This document shows positions 1 to 7,561 of a stretch of 12,485 nucleotides of DNA, piece by piece. Every line of letters begins with the position of its first letter. Positions within the stretch are counted from its first letter, which is position 1. The translations under genes were made by a program, and so were the position numbers. The stretch lies in the NCBI GenBank assembly GCA_028280205.1, contig JANQME010000166.1:1-12485 (forward strand). The letters are read 5' to 3'. This DNA is from Longimicrobiales bacterium (lineage in GTDB: Bacteria > Gemmatimonadota > Gemmatimonadetes > Longimicrobiales > Gaopeijiaceae). The notes under the pieces were generated by a model. The model was not told the origin of the DNA and did not search any database. It saw only the letters and a list, made by a program, of their open reading frames with translations.

Positions 1-158
1 GCCCGGTTCACCTGCGAGACGGACCAGACCTTCGGCTCGCGCCCGACTGGCTGCGGGGTGCGCGGCTCGGACTCCGCTCCGGCCGCGGGCGCCGGGGCAT
101 CGGGTGGCGGTACCCCCTCGTCGAGGTCGTCGAAGAGGTCGAGCGGCTCGTCGGTCAC
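1..158 (-). CDS. xseA: Exonuclease VII large subunit, N-terminal part (cut by window edge)
   Basis: Only the first 52 codons are in the window; the gene continues past position 1. The product would be the large subunit of exonuclease VII, which with XseB degrades single-stranded DNA into oligonucleotides. It is identified from residues 42-52 (PKVWSVSQVNR), which match the start of the OB-fold nucleic-acid-binding domain of XseA, and from its place directly after folD, a common order. The start is a GTG whose last two bases overlap the folD stop (GTGA, a 4-base overlap), so the two genes are probably translationally coupled. No other start lies near. Residues 1-41 are an acidic, then proline/alanine-rich tail that many XseA proteins lack; it contains PLDLF at residues 5-9. 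Identification rests on a short stretch plus context. Confidence 0.8.
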   Translation of the reverse strand, partial: MTDEPLDLFDDLDEGVPPPDAPAPAAGAESEPRTPQPVGREPKVWSVSQVNR

Positions 159-1045
159 CCCTCGGCCGCCGCCGTCTCCGCGGACTTCACGGTGTTCGAC
201 AGGAGCATGGTGATCGTCATCGGTCCGACGCCGCCCGGCACCGGCGAGATCGCAGCGGCCTTCTCCTTCACCTCGTCGAAGAGGACGTCGCCGCAAACGC
301 GGTAGCCGCGCTCGCGACTCGCGTCGTCGACCCGGTTCGTGCCGACATCGATGACGACCGCGCCCTCCGCGACCATGTCCGCGCCGATCGACTCGGGGCG
401 CCCCATCGCGACCACGAGGATGTCGGCCGTGCGGGTCACGGCGCCCAGGTCGGGCGTCCGCGAGTGGGCTACCGTCACGGTGGCGTTGCCCCCGGGCGCC
501 TTGCGCAGCAGGAGCGCCGCGGCCGGTTTGCCCACGATGTTCGAGCGGCCCACGACGACCACGTGCTTTCCGGCCGGGTCGTGACCGGAGCGCAGCAGCA
601 TCTCCACTACGCCGGCCGGGGTGGCCGGCGCGAAGAAGTCGCCCGAGCCCGTCTGCAGCCGCCCCACGGAGATCGGGTGGAAGCCGTCGACGTCCTTGGC
701 CGGGTCGATCGCCTCGATCACCTTCGCCTCGTCGATGTGGTCCGGGAGCGGGAGCTGTACCAGGATCCCGTGGATCTCCGGGTCCGCGTTGAGTCCCTCG
801 ACCACCCCGAGCAGCTCGTCCTCGGGCGTGTCGGCCGGGAGGGTCAGCTGGCGGGAGTGGATCCCGAGCGCCTCGGCGGCACGGTTCTTCATCCCGACGT
901 ACATCTGCGAAGCCGGGTCCTCGCCGACGAGGACGACCGCCAGACCGGGAACGAGCCCGCCCTCCTCGCGGAGCGCATCCACCCGCTCCTTGAGCTCGGA
1001 TCGGATCTCTTCGGAGATCTCCTTCCCGGAGATGATCTGGGTCAT
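155..1045 (-). CDS. folD: Bifunctional methylenetetrahydrofolate dehydrogenase / methenyltetrahydrofolate cyclohydrolase
   Basis: A 296-residue cytosolic enzyme that interconverts 5,10-methylene-, 5,10-methenyl- and 10-formyl-tetrahydrofolate with NADP(H), supplying one-carbon units for purines and formyl-Met-tRNA. Length is typical of FolD. Visible motifs are YVGMK (residues 49-53, with the catalytic lysine at 53), QLPLP (97-101), KDVDGFH (117-123), the dinucleotide-binding GRSNIVGKP (166-174) and the C-terminal signature PVPGGVGPMT (268-277). The usual Cys of the PCTP motif is Ala here (PATP, 140-143), a change seen in some family members. The ATG at 1045 begins the conserved N-terminus directly; no clear Shine-Dalgarno sequence precedes it. 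It lies 110 bp after rny and overlaps xseA by 4 bases. Confidence 0.97.
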   Translation of the reverse strand: MTQIISGKEISEEIRSELKERVDALREEGGLVPGLAVVLVGEDPASQMYVGMKNRAAEALGIHSRQLTLPADTPEDELLGVVEGLNADPEIHGILVQLPLPDHIDEAKVIEAIDPAKDVDGFHPISVGRLQTGSGDFFAPATPAGVVEMLLRSGHDPAGKHVVVVGRSNIVGKPAAALLLRKAPGGNATVTVAHSRTPDLGAVTRTADILVVAMGRPESIGADMVAEGAVVIDVGTNRVDDASRERGYRVCGDVLFDEVKEKAAAISPVPGGVGPMTITMLLSNTVKSAETAAAEG

Positions 1046-1155
1046 GCGCTGCGACAGTTCGGGGGTCGGGAGACGAGCCGGGAATCTAATCGCCGGCGCC
1101 GCTCGGGCGACCGGGCAGGGCCACCCGATCGAGTGGGCACGACGCCGGCCCGAGC

Positions 1156-2730
1156 CTAGCGCGCGAAGTCGATCGCCCGCGTCTCCCGGACCACCACGAC
1201 CTTGATCTGGCCGGGGTACTGGAGCTCTCCCTCGATGCGGCGCGCGACCGACTCGGAGATCTGCGCCATCTCGCCGTCCGTCACCTGATCCGGCTCGACC
1301 ATGACCCGGAGTTCGCGGCCGGCCTGGATCGCGAAGCAGCGCGCGACGCCCTCCTGCTCGAGCGCCAGCTCTTCGAGCTTCTCGAGCCGCTTCACGTACC
1401 CCTCGAGCATCGCGCGCCGGGCACCCGGGCGCGAGCCGCTGATCGCGTCGGCGGCGGTCACGAGGAAGGTCTCCGCGAAGAAGTGCGGCTCCTCGTCGTG
1501 GTGCGCCCGGATCGCGTTGAGCACGAGCGGCGTCTCGTCGTGCTTCCTGCACAGCCGATAACCGAGCTCGACGTGCGTCCCCTCGTGCTCGTGCGTCATC
1601 CCCTTGCCCACGTCGTGCAGCAGCGCGGCCCTCTTGGTGCCCTGGACGTCCAGCTTCATCTCGGCTGCCATCGACCCCGCCAGGAGCGCCACCTCGCGCG
1701 CGTGCTGGAGCTGATTCTGCCCGTACGACGTACGGAACTTGAGGCGGCCGAGCGTCTTCACGATCTCCGGGTGCACGTCGTGGAGGCCGAGCTCGTACAG
1801 CACCTCCTCGGCCGCTTCGATCATCGACGCCTCGACCTCGGAGGCGGCCTTCTCGACCGTCTCCTCGATGCGTCCGGGGTGGATGCGCCCGTCCTCGACG
1901 AGGCGCTCGAGCGCGACGCGGGCCGTCTCCCGACGCACGGGATCGAAGGCGGAGAGGACGACGGCCTCGGGGGTGTCGTCGATGATGACGTCGACCCCGG
2001 TCGCCTGCTCGAAGGAACGGATGTTCCGGCCCTCGCGCCCGATGATCCGACCCTTCATGTCGTCGGAGGGGAGTTGGACGACGGACACGGTCGTCTCGGC
2101 CGTGAGGTCCGCAGCCATGCGCTGGATCGCGAGCGCGGTGATCTTGCGCGCCTCGCGCTCCGCCACCCTCTGGGCCTGCTCCTTGATCTCGCGGAGCGAG
2201 TTCGCCGCCTCGGCCTTCGCCTCGTCCTCCAGCGACGCCACGAGCTCGCGGCGCGCCTCGTCGGCCCCCATGCCCGCGAGTTGCTCCAGGCGCCGTCGTG
2301 CCTCCTCGCCGCGCGCGCGCGCCTCCGCGGTCTCGGAGGTGAGCTCGGCCTCGCGCCCGGCGACCTGCTCGGCCCGCGCTTCGAGCTCTTCCTCGCGTGC
2401 GTTGAGGCGGTCGAAGCGCGCGTCGAGCGCGTCGGACCGCTCCTCGGCCCGACGCTCCGCACGCTCCAGCTCCTCCCTGCGACGGTTCTCTTCCTTCTCC
2501 CATGCATCGCGAAGACGGAAGCCTTCCTCCCGCCCGGCGAGCTCCCCGGCCTTGCGGGCGTTGTCCGCCTCGCTCCGGGCCCGCTCGAGGATGCGGGAGG
2601 CCTCGTCCTGTGCCCTGCTCTCTGCCAGCTCCTGACGCGCCTGCTCCCGTTTCGTCGCGAGGACGAAGCCGAGAGCCACACCCAGAACGAGTCCGACCGC
2701 CGCCGCCATCCAAAGAGGCGGGGTCATCAT
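1156..2730 (-). CDS. rny: Ribonuclease Y
   Basis: A 524-residue membrane-anchored endoribonuclease that starts mRNA decay; the length is standard for RNase Y. In order: one N-terminal transmembrane helix (about residues 7-25), a long charged coiled coil (about 26-190), a KH RNA-binding domain with GRIIGREGRNIR (227-238), and an HD phosphohydrolase domain with the metal-binding HD pair at H372-D373 in LLHDVGKG, preceded by QLQHAREVALLAG (340-352). The C-terminus carries the family signature YPGQIKVVVVRETRA (505-519). The first of two adjacent ATGs is chosen because GGAG lies 9 nt upstream; the second, one codon later, is possible. It is preceded by a 99-bp gap after zapA that may hold its own promoter. 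Confidence 0.98.
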   Translation of the reverse strand: MMTPPLWMAAAVGLVLGVALGFVLATKREQARQELAESRAQDEASRILERARSEADNARKAGELAGREEGFRLRDAWEKEENRRREELERAERRAEERSDALDARFDRLNAREEELEARAEQVAGREAELTSETAEARARGEEARRRLEQLAGMGADEARRELVASLEDEAKAEAANSLREIKEQAQRVAEREARKITALAIQRMAADLTAETTVSVVQLPSDDMKGRIIGREGRNIRSFEQATGVDVIIDDTPEAVVLSAFDPVRRETARVALERLVEDGRIHPGRIEETVEKAASEVEASMIEAAEEVLYELGLHDVHPEIVKTLGRLKFRTSYGQNQLQHAREVALLAGSMAAEMKLDVQGTKRAALLHDVGKGMTHEHEGTHVELGYRLCRKHDETPLVLNAIRAHHDEEPHFFAETFLVTAADAISGSRPGARRAMLEGYVKRLEKLEELALEQEGVARCFAIQAGRELRVMVEPDQVTDGEMAQISESVARRIEGELQYPGQIKVVVVRETRAIDFAR

Positions 2731-2786
2731 GTATCGATACTCCGAGATCGGCCGTGACCAGCCGAAGGTGACTGTGTAACGGGTGG

Positions 2787-2816
2787 AGGATAGGCCGCGG
2801 ACGAAGCGCGCCGCAA
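2787..2816 (-). promoter_or_regulatory. Weak promoter candidate for rny
   Basis: In the 99-bp gap between zapA and rny the minus strand reads TTGCGG (2816-2811), an 18-bp spacer, then TATCCT (2792-2787), a partial sigma-70-like match (3/6 and 4/6). The gap has no terminator, and it is too short for a 6S RNA gene, which sits near zapA in some proteobacteria. The promoter is only suggested; rny may simply be co-transcribed with zapA. Confidence 0.25.
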
Positions 2817-2829
2817 CCCGACCCGCCGG

Positions 2830-3123
2830 TCAGCCCGGGAGCGCGTCCTCCAGACGCTCCGCCAGCCGGTCGACGCGGCCGGCGAGCTCCTCCCGAGCCG
2901 CATCCAGCTCCTCGCGGGCCTGGAAACACTCGTCGGCAATCGACAGGGCGGCGAGGATGGCGGCCTTGTGCCCCTCGATCAGCCCGGCCTGCATCCGGAT
3001 CTGATGGATGCGCTCGTCGACCAGCTCGGCGCAGCGGCGGGTGTACTCGGGCTCGGCCGCGGCCCGGATCGTGTGGTCCTCGCCCGCGATCCGCACCGTC
3101 ACGCTCGTCTTCTGCACGCTCAT
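2830..3123 (-). CDS. zapA: Cell division protein ZapA
   Basis: A 97-residue cytosolic protein of the ZapA family, which binds FtsZ and cross-links protofilaments in the division ring. The N-terminal beta-rich part (VTVRIAGEDHTIRA, residues 8-21) and the following PEYTRRCAELVDERIHQI segment match the ZapA globular domain; the C-terminal half (about 55-95) is a long charged helix that would form the tetrameric coiled coil. ATG at 3123 overlaps the stop of the upstream coiled-coil gene (ATGA), with GGAG 8 nt upstream. Position between pheT and rny is a recurring location for zapA in several Gram-negative phyla. Confidence 0.92.
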   Translation of the reverse strand: MSVQKTSVTVRIAGEDHTIRAAAEPEYTRRCAELVDERIHQIRMQAGLIEGHKAAILAALSIADECFQAREELDAAREELAGRVDRLAERLEDALPG

Positions 3124-3452
3124 CCTCGATTCTCCAAGAAGCGGATCCGCGCGATCATCCGGTCGACTCCGTCACGTCCGCGCTCGAGCCGAGAGCGCAG
3201 CTCCGCGTTCTCCTCCTCCAGTCCGCGCAGGCGGGTCATAAGGCGGTCCGCCTCCACCTCGTCTCCGGTGAAGCGCTTGACCAGCTCGGAGAGCTCGAAG
3301 GTGCGCGCCTCGGCCGCCTCCGCCCGCGCACGCTCGGCATCCGCACGATCGGCCTCCACCTCGAGGCGTTCGAGCATCCGGTCCACGGCGGCCTTCAGAC
3401 GCGCGAACGCACGTTCGTCCGGCCGCTCTCCGTTATCCTCGGGCTGTGACAC
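3120..3452 (-). CDS. Small coiled-coil protein, possible ZapA partner (ZapB-like)
   Basis: A 110-residue, highly charged, mostly helical protein with no signal peptide or membrane segment. Residues 1-13 are polar and probably flexible. Residues 14-60 and 66-90 have leucine/alanine heptad character typical of coiled coils, and the tail RMIARIRFLE (98-107) is basic/hydrophobic. The start is a GTG at 3452 with an excellent AGGAGG at 3464-3459, 6 nt upstream. This start lies inside the end of pheT (20-bp overlap), and the stop overlaps the zapA start (ATGA). Short coiled-coil proteins annotated as ZapB occur between pheT and zapA in some bacteria, so a role in Z-ring assembly is a reasonable guess from context. 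Sequence alone does not prove homology to ZapB, since coiled coils look alike. Confidence 0.8.
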   Translation of the reverse strand: MSQPEDNGERPDERAFARLKAAVDRMLERLEVEADRADAERARAEAAEARTFELSELVKRFTGDEVEADRLMTRLRGLEEENAELRSRLERGRDGVDRMIARIRFLENRG

Positions 3453-5868
3453 CCAGATCCTCCTCGAGCCTCGTGAGCACCCTGGCCACGTGCCGGTCGA
3501 CCTCCCGGTCCTTGAGGGTCCGACTCGGCGCCCGGAAGCGCAAGCGGAATGCGACCGAGCGGGCGCCGTCGGCCAGCTCCTCGCCCTCGTAGACGTCGAA
3601 CGGCTCCACCGACTCGAGATCGGAACCCGCACCGGAGCGGATCGCGGCCTCCAAGGACGCGGCCGTCACTCCCGCGGGCACGATCAGGGCGAGGTCGCGC
3701 TCGGAGGCGGGATGAGCCGAGAGCGGCCGGTGCACGACCGTGGGGGCCGGAGCCGGCTCCTCGGGCAGGGTGAGCTCGAACGCCCACACGTCCCCCGCCC
3801 ACGGCGGCGTGTCCACGGCGGCGTCGGCTACGCGGCCGGCGTGGCCCACGACTCCACCGCCCTCGGTACGGGCCGCGAACGTGACAGCCGGGTCCAGCCG
3901 GACGCCCTCCACCGGCTCGGCCGTGATCGGGAGCGGGCCCCCGTACGCCATGTGCACCACGTCCGCGAAGAGCGCCTTGAGGTCCCAGACCGCGATCGGC
4001 TCGCCGACGCGGGACCAGTGCGGCGGCTCGCGCAGACCCGTGAGCACGGCCGCGAGGTGGGGGGACTCGTGGGGCGGCTCGCCCGATTCCCCTTTGCGGA
4101 ACGACGTGCCCAGCTCGAAGAGCCGCACGTTGCGGTTCCCGTGCGCGAGGTTGTGCTCGACACGTCGGAGGAGCGAGGGCACCAGCGCCCGACGCATGAA
4201 CGGCTCGGTCGTGGCCAGCGGGTTGGACACCTCGAGGTCGCCTTCGCCCGCGGGCACGAACGCCGGGGTCTGCGCCTCCAGGAGCCCCCGACCGGCGAGC
4301 ATGATCCGGAGCTCGTCCTCGAGGCGGAAGAGGGGGTGGTCCGGCACCGTGCCGGGCCGCGCCGGACCGAGCTCGGAGGGGAAGCGGTCGAAGCCGTGCG
4401 TGCGCGCCACCTCCTCGATGAGGTCGATCTCCCGCGTCACGTCGTACGAGCGGAAGCCCGGCACACGGACGTGCAGGATCGTATCGGCCACCGTGCCCTC
4501 GGCGGGGCGCTCCGTCCGATCCTCGACCGCGAAGCCGAGCGGCGCGAGGAGCTCCTCCACCGCGTCCGCTTCGAAGGGGACGCCGAGCACGTGCTCGATG
4601 CGGGACAGGCGCAGATCGACCGTCTCCGGCCGGAACGGTCGGGGCCGGCAGTCCAGGATCGGGCCGTCGAGCGTGCCCCCGGCCACGGCGAGGATCGCGG
4701 TGACCGCCCGCTCGATCGCCGTGCGCAGCCCCTCCGGGTCGACGCCCCGCTCGTAGCGGTACGACGCGTCGGTCGACATCCCGAGTCGGTGACGCGTCGC
4801 GCGAATCGACCTCGGCTCGAAGAGCGCGCACTCGAGCAGGACGTCGGTCGTATCGCTCTCGACCTCGGAGTCGAGGCCGCCCATGACGCCGCCGATCGCA
4901 ACCGGCCCGTCGCCGTCGCAGATCATGAGCGTGTCGCGGGACAGTGCGCGTTCCTGTCCGTCGAGCGTGGTGAAGCTCGTCTCCGACTCGGTGGCGCGGC
5001 GCACGACGATCGACGAGCCACCGACGCGCGCGAGGTTGAAGGCATGCAGCGGTTGGCCGAGCTCGAGCATCACGTAGTTCGTCGCGTCCACGACGTTGTT
5101 GATCGGGCGGGCACCGGCCCCGCGGAGCCGTTCGCGCAGCCACGCCGGCGAGGGTCCGATCTCGACGCCCCGGATCACCGCGCCGAGGTAGCGGGGGCAG
5201 AGCTCCGGGTCGTCGATGCGGATCGCGACCCCGCCGGCCGAGACCCGGCCGTCGCCCTCCGCGTACTCCACCTCGAGCGCCGGCGCGCCCTCGATCGCGG
5301 GCAGGACGACCCGCCCCTCCCCTTCCGAGGCGAGCTCGCGCGCAATGCCGACGTGCGAGAGCAGGTCGCCCCGGTTCGCCGTGATCTCCACGTCGAGTGT
5401 GGCATCGTCCAGCCCGAGCGCACCCACGAAGCGCTCGCCGGGCGTGAAGTCGCCGGGGAGCTCGAGGATACCCTCGTGATCGTCCCCGAGGCCCAACTCC
5501 TTGGCGGAGCATAGCATACCCTGCGACACCTCACCTCGGATCTTGGCCTTCTTGATCGTGAAGTCGCCGGGCAGGACGGCGCCGACCGGGGCGAACGGAT
5601 AGAAGGCCCCGTCCTTCACGTTCGGGGCTCCGCACACGACCTGCACCACGCCGTCGCCGCCGTCGACGTCGCACAGCGACAGGCGGTCCGCGTTGGGGTG
5701 GGAGCGCGCTGCGAGCACCTTCCCCACGACGAGGTCGCCGAGTCCCTCGCCCGGCGTCGTGATCTCCTCGACGGGCGCGCCCCGCAGCGCGAGGTGCTCG
5801 GCGAGCGCCTCCGGGGCGGCAACCAGCCCGGGCACCAGGTCGGTGAGCCAGCGCGTGGAGACGTTCAT
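3433..5868 (-). CDS. pheT: Phenylalanine-tRNA ligase beta subunit
   Basis: The 811-residue beta subunit of the (alpha-beta)2 phenylalanyl-tRNA synthetase; normal length for the full bacterial form. Domains in order: N-terminal start plus EMAP-like tRNA-binding domain (about 44-155, with HPNADRLSLCDVDGG at 57-71 and VVCGAPNV at 77-84), the B3/B4 editing domain (about 215-400, including PINNVVDATNYVMLELGQPLHAF, 255-277), the B5 domain (about 415-490), the catalytic-like core (about 500-700) and the C-terminal ferredoxin-fold anticodon-binding domain (about 715-808, starting near HRPLSAHPASERDLA). The ATG at 5868 overlaps the pheS stop (ATGA), with GGAG 11 nt upstream. All domains seem intact, so editing of mischarged Tyr-tRNA should be retained. 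Confidence 0.98.
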   Translation of the reverse strand: MNVSTRWLTDLVPGLVAAPEALAEHLALRGAPVEEITTPGEGLGDLVVGKVLAARSHPNADRLSLCDVDGGDGVVQVVCGAPNVKDGAFYPFAPVGAVLPGDFTIKKAKIRGEVSQGMLCSAKELGLGDDHEGILELPGDFTPGERFVGALGLDDATLDVEITANRGDLLSHVGIARELASEGEGRVVLPAIEGAPALEVEYAEGDGRVSAGGVAIRIDDPELCPRYLGAVIRGVEIGPSPAWLRERLRGAGARPINNVVDATNYVMLELGQPLHAFNLARVGGSSIVVRRATESETSFTTLDGQERALSRDTLMICDGDGPVAIGGVMGGLDSEVESDTTDVLLECALFEPRSIRATRHRLGMSTDASYRYERGVDPEGLRTAIERAVTAILAVAGGTLDGPILDCRPRPFRPETVDLRLSRIEHVLGVPFEADAVEELLAPLGFAVEDRTERPAEGTVADTILHVRVPGFRSYDVTREIDLIEEVARTHGFDRFPSELGPARPGTVPDHPLFRLEDELRIMLAGRGLLEAQTPAFVPAGEGDLEVSNPLATTEPFMRRALVPSLLRRVEHNLAHGNRNVRLFELGTSFRKGESGEPPHESPHLAAVLTGLREPPHWSRVGEPIAVWDLKALFADVVHMAYGGPLPITAEPVEGVRLDPAVTFAARTEGGGVVGHAGRVADAAVDTPPWAGDVWAFELTLPEEPAPAPTVVHRPLSAHPASERDLALIVPAGVTAASLEAAIRSGAGSDLESVEPFDVYEGEELADGARSVAFRLRFRAPSRTLKDREVDRHVARVLTRLEEDLGVTARG
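3459..3464 (-). promoter_or_regulatory. Shine-Dalgarno AGGAGG fixing a GTG start inside pheT
   Basis: The minus strand reads AGGAGG, then 6 nt, then GTG at 3452. This near-perfect ribosome binding site decides the start of the 110-residue coiled-coil gene, even though it sits within the last codons of pheT. Confidence 0.8.
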
Positions 5869-6887
5869 CGGACGAACTGCTCCAGGAAGCGCACGTCGTT
5901 CTCGAAGAACGTCCGCAGATCGTCGACGCCGTGCTTGAGCATGGCGATGCGGGCCGGCCCCATCCCGAACGCCCACCCGGTATAGCGCTCCGGATCGAGT
6001 CCCGCGTTCGAGATCACGTTGGGGTCGACCATCCCCGCTCCCATGATCTCGAGCCAATCGGTGTCTTCGCGGGTGCCGTCCGGGCGGGTGATCACGCGCT
6101 TCACGTCGACCTCCGCGCTGGGCTCGGTGAACGGGAAGAACGAGGGCCGGAAGCGGATCTGCGTGTCCGGACCCCAGTAGCGCCGTGCGAACTCGCCCAG
6201 CGTGGCCTTGAAGTCCACGAAGGTGACGCCCTCGTCGATCACGAGGCCCTCGATCTGCATGAAGGCCGGCGTATGCGTGGCGTCGTACGTGTCACGTCGG
6301 TAGACCCACCCCGGCGCGATGATCCGGATCGGCGGCGGGTACGTCTCCATCGTCCGCATCTGGACCGGCGAGGTGTGGCTGCGCAGCAGGACCGAGTCCA
6401 CGAGGTAGAGCGTGTCCTGCTCGTCCGCGGCCGGGTGGTCGAGGGGTGTGTTCAGCGCCTCGAAGTTGTACCACTCGGTGTCGGCCTCGGGCCCGCGTGC
6501 CCGCGCGAAGCCCAGGTCCCGGAAGATGTGCCAGATCTCGTCGACCGCCTGCGTGACCGGGTGCAGGCCCCCGCGCCACGGTCGGCGTCCGGGAAGCGTG
6601 AGGTCCGTGCCCGACGCAGGCCCGTCCGGCCTCTCGAGCGCCGCGGTACGCTCCTCGAGCGCGGCCGTCACGACCCCCTTCACCCGGTTCGCCTCCTGAC
6701 CCACCGCCGGCCGCTCCTCGGGCGGGAGGCTGCCCAGGCCCCGCAGCACGGCCGAGATCCGGCCTTCGCTTCGGCCCAGGAAGGCGATCCGCACCGCCTC
6801 GAGCCCGTCGGCGTCGGCGGCGGTCGCGATCGCCGCCAGCGCTTCGGCCTCGAGTGTTGCCAGCACCTCGCGAGGGTTCGTCGTCAC
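5865..6887 (-). CDS. pheS: Phenylalanine-tRNA ligase alpha subunit
   Basis: The 340-residue catalytic subunit that activates phenylalanine and charges tRNA-Phe; a class II synthetase of typical length. An N-terminal coiled coil that contacts tRNA (about residues 5-85) is followed by the catalytic domain: HPVTQAVDEIWHIFRDLGF (109-127), HTSPVQ (171-176), RRDTYDATHTPAFMQIEG (197-214), class II motif 2 in FRPSFFPFTEPSAEVDV (246-262) and motif 3 in GWAFGMGPARIAMLKHG (304-320). The start is a GTG at 6887, 20 nt after the rplT stop; no ATG fits and the ribosome binding site is weak, so coupling to rplT is likely. The 20-nt gap leaves no room for a pheST leader-peptide attenuator of the E. coli type. 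Confidence 0.96.
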   Translation of the reverse strand: MTTNPREVLATLEAEALAAIATAADADGLEAVRIAFLGRSEGRISAVLRGLGSLPPEERPAVGQEANRVKGVVTAALEERTAALERPDGPASGTDLTLPGRRPWRGGLHPVTQAVDEIWHIFRDLGFARARGPEADTEWYNFEALNTPLDHPAADEQDTLYLVDSVLLRSHTSPVQMRTMETYPPPIRIIAPGWVYRRDTYDATHTPAFMQIEGLVIDEGVTFVDFKATLGEFARRYWGPDTQIRFRPSFFPFTEPSAEVDVKRVITRPDGTREDTDWLEIMGAGMVDPNVISNAGLDPERYTGWAFGMGPARIAMLKHGVDDLRTFFENDVRFLEQFVR

Positions 6888-6907
6888 GGGGCCGGACCCG
6901 CCGCGCG

Positions 6908-7282
6908 TCAGCCCACCTTCGCCGCCAGACCTTCCTTCGCCCGATCGACGATGGCGCCGAAGGCGGTCGGGTTGCGCACCGCGAGGTCGGCGAGTGCCTT
7001 GCGATCGAGCTCGATGCCGGCCTTCTTGCACCCGTTGATGAAGCGGGAGTAGGACATGTCGCCGTCGTGCTCGCGGACCGCCGCGTTGATGCGCGCGATC
7101 CAGAGGCGCCGGAAGTTTCGCTTCTTCTTCCTGCGGTCCCGGTAGGCGTGCTCCCACCCCTTCTCGACCGCATCCTTCGCGGTCTTGTAGAGGTTCTTGC
7201 GCCCGCCGAAATAGCCCTTGGCGGCCTTGAAGACCTTCTTCTTCCGCTTGTTCCGCGCGACGGCGGAGGTAGAGCGTGGCAT
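6908..7282 (-). CDS. rplT: Large ribosomal subunit protein bL20
   Basis: A 124-residue, strongly basic protein needed for early assembly of the 50S subunit; it binds 23S rRNA and in several bacteria represses its own operon. The N-terminal extension rich in Lys/Arg (RNKRKKKVFKAAKGYFGGRK, residues 10-29) and the core (LWIARINAAVREHDGDMSYS, 60-79; then FINGCKKAGIELDRKALADLA) are characteristic. The ATG at 7282 has AAGGAGG 7 nt upstream, and this site contains the end of the rpmI stop codon, giving a 12-bp gap. The C-terminus (AKEGLAAKVG) makes it slightly longer than many L20 proteins. Confidence 0.98.
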   Translation of the reverse strand: MPRSTSAVARNKRKKKVFKAAKGYFGGRKNLYKTAKDAVEKGWEHAYRDRRKKKRNFRRLWIARINAAVREHDGDMSYSRFINGCKKAGIELDRKALADLAVRNPTAFGAIVDRAKEGLAAKVG

Positions 7283-7294
7283 GGTGGAGCCTCC

Positions 7295-7495
7295 TTACGA
7301 ACCGTAGGGCAGAATGGCCTTGATGTTCTTCTCGTCCGCCTTGCTGACGAGATCCGGCTTGCGAAGCCGCCGCTTCCGCTTGCGCGACTTCTTCGTGAGG
7401 ATGTGGCTCTTGTTCGAGCGCATCCGCTTCACCTTGCCCGAACCGGTGATCTTCACCCGCTTCGCGGCACCACGGTGCGTCTTCATCTTCGGCAT
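7295..7495 (-). CDS. rpmI: Large ribosomal subunit protein bL35
   Basis: A 66-residue, highly basic 50S protein; the length and the start MPKMKTHRGAAKRVKITGSG are diagnostic for L35, followed by the basic stretch SHILTKKSRKRKRRLRK (residues 30-46). The ATG at 7495 is preceded by AAGGGAG 8 nt upstream. It sits in the universal infC-rpmI-rplT order. The 66 bp upstream contain two tandem GC-rich hairpins that could control its translation or transcription. Confidence 0.97.
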   Translation of the reverse strand: MPKMKTHRGAAKRVKITGSGKVKRMRSNKSHILTKKSRKRKRRLRKPDLVSKADEKNIKAILPYGS

Positions 7496-7513
7496 TCCTG
7501 AGACTCCCTTGTT

Positions 7514-7555
7514 CCCCGATCAGCCCGGGGCCTGCTCACCCCCGTCGAGCCGGGG
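7514..7555 (-). promoter_or_regulatory. Tandem CCCCG/CGGGG hairpins between infC and rpmI
   Basis: Two inverted repeats lie in the 66-bp infC-rpmI spacer: CCCCG-6 nt-CGGGG at 7555-7540 and CCCCG-7 nt-CGGGG at 7530-7514 (minus strand). Because the arms are the same, the second arm of the first hairpin can also pair with the first arm of the second, giving a competing middle hairpin with a 9-nt loop. In E. coli, L20 represses rpmI/rplT through RNA structures just upstream of rpmI, so a regulatory role is plausible, but no L20 site was proven here. Confidence 0.45.
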
Positions 7556-7561
7556 CGTTTC

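Noticed and set aside
1046..1155. GCTCGGG/CCCGAGC inverted repeat between rny and folD as a terminator
   Set aside because: The arms (1101-1107 and 1149-1155) are 41 nt apart and no T-run follows; it may be chance or a weak long-range stem.
1483..2757. 424-codon plus-strand frame opposite rny, and similar ones at 104-1159 and 5931-7052
   Set aside because: All are mirror images of rny, folD and pheS respectively, with low-complexity Arg/Leu/Asp-rich translations and no family signature.
2731..2829. 6S RNA gene between zapA and rny
   Set aside because: The gap is only 99 bp, too short for a 6S RNA of about 180 nt, and no long bulged hairpin is visible.
155..2929. Single 924-codon minus-strand frame covering folD and the rny region
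   Set aside because: Only its last 296 codons are real (FolD). The upstream part reads through rny in the wrong frame and is a low-complexity Arg/Gly/Ala sequence, so it is not a fusion protein.
2968..5514. Very long open frame (848 codons) on the plus strand opposite pheT
   Set aside because: It is antisense to a complete, well-conserved pheT. GC-rich codon bias produces long antisense frames; its translation is rich in Arg/His/Ala without any recognisable domain.
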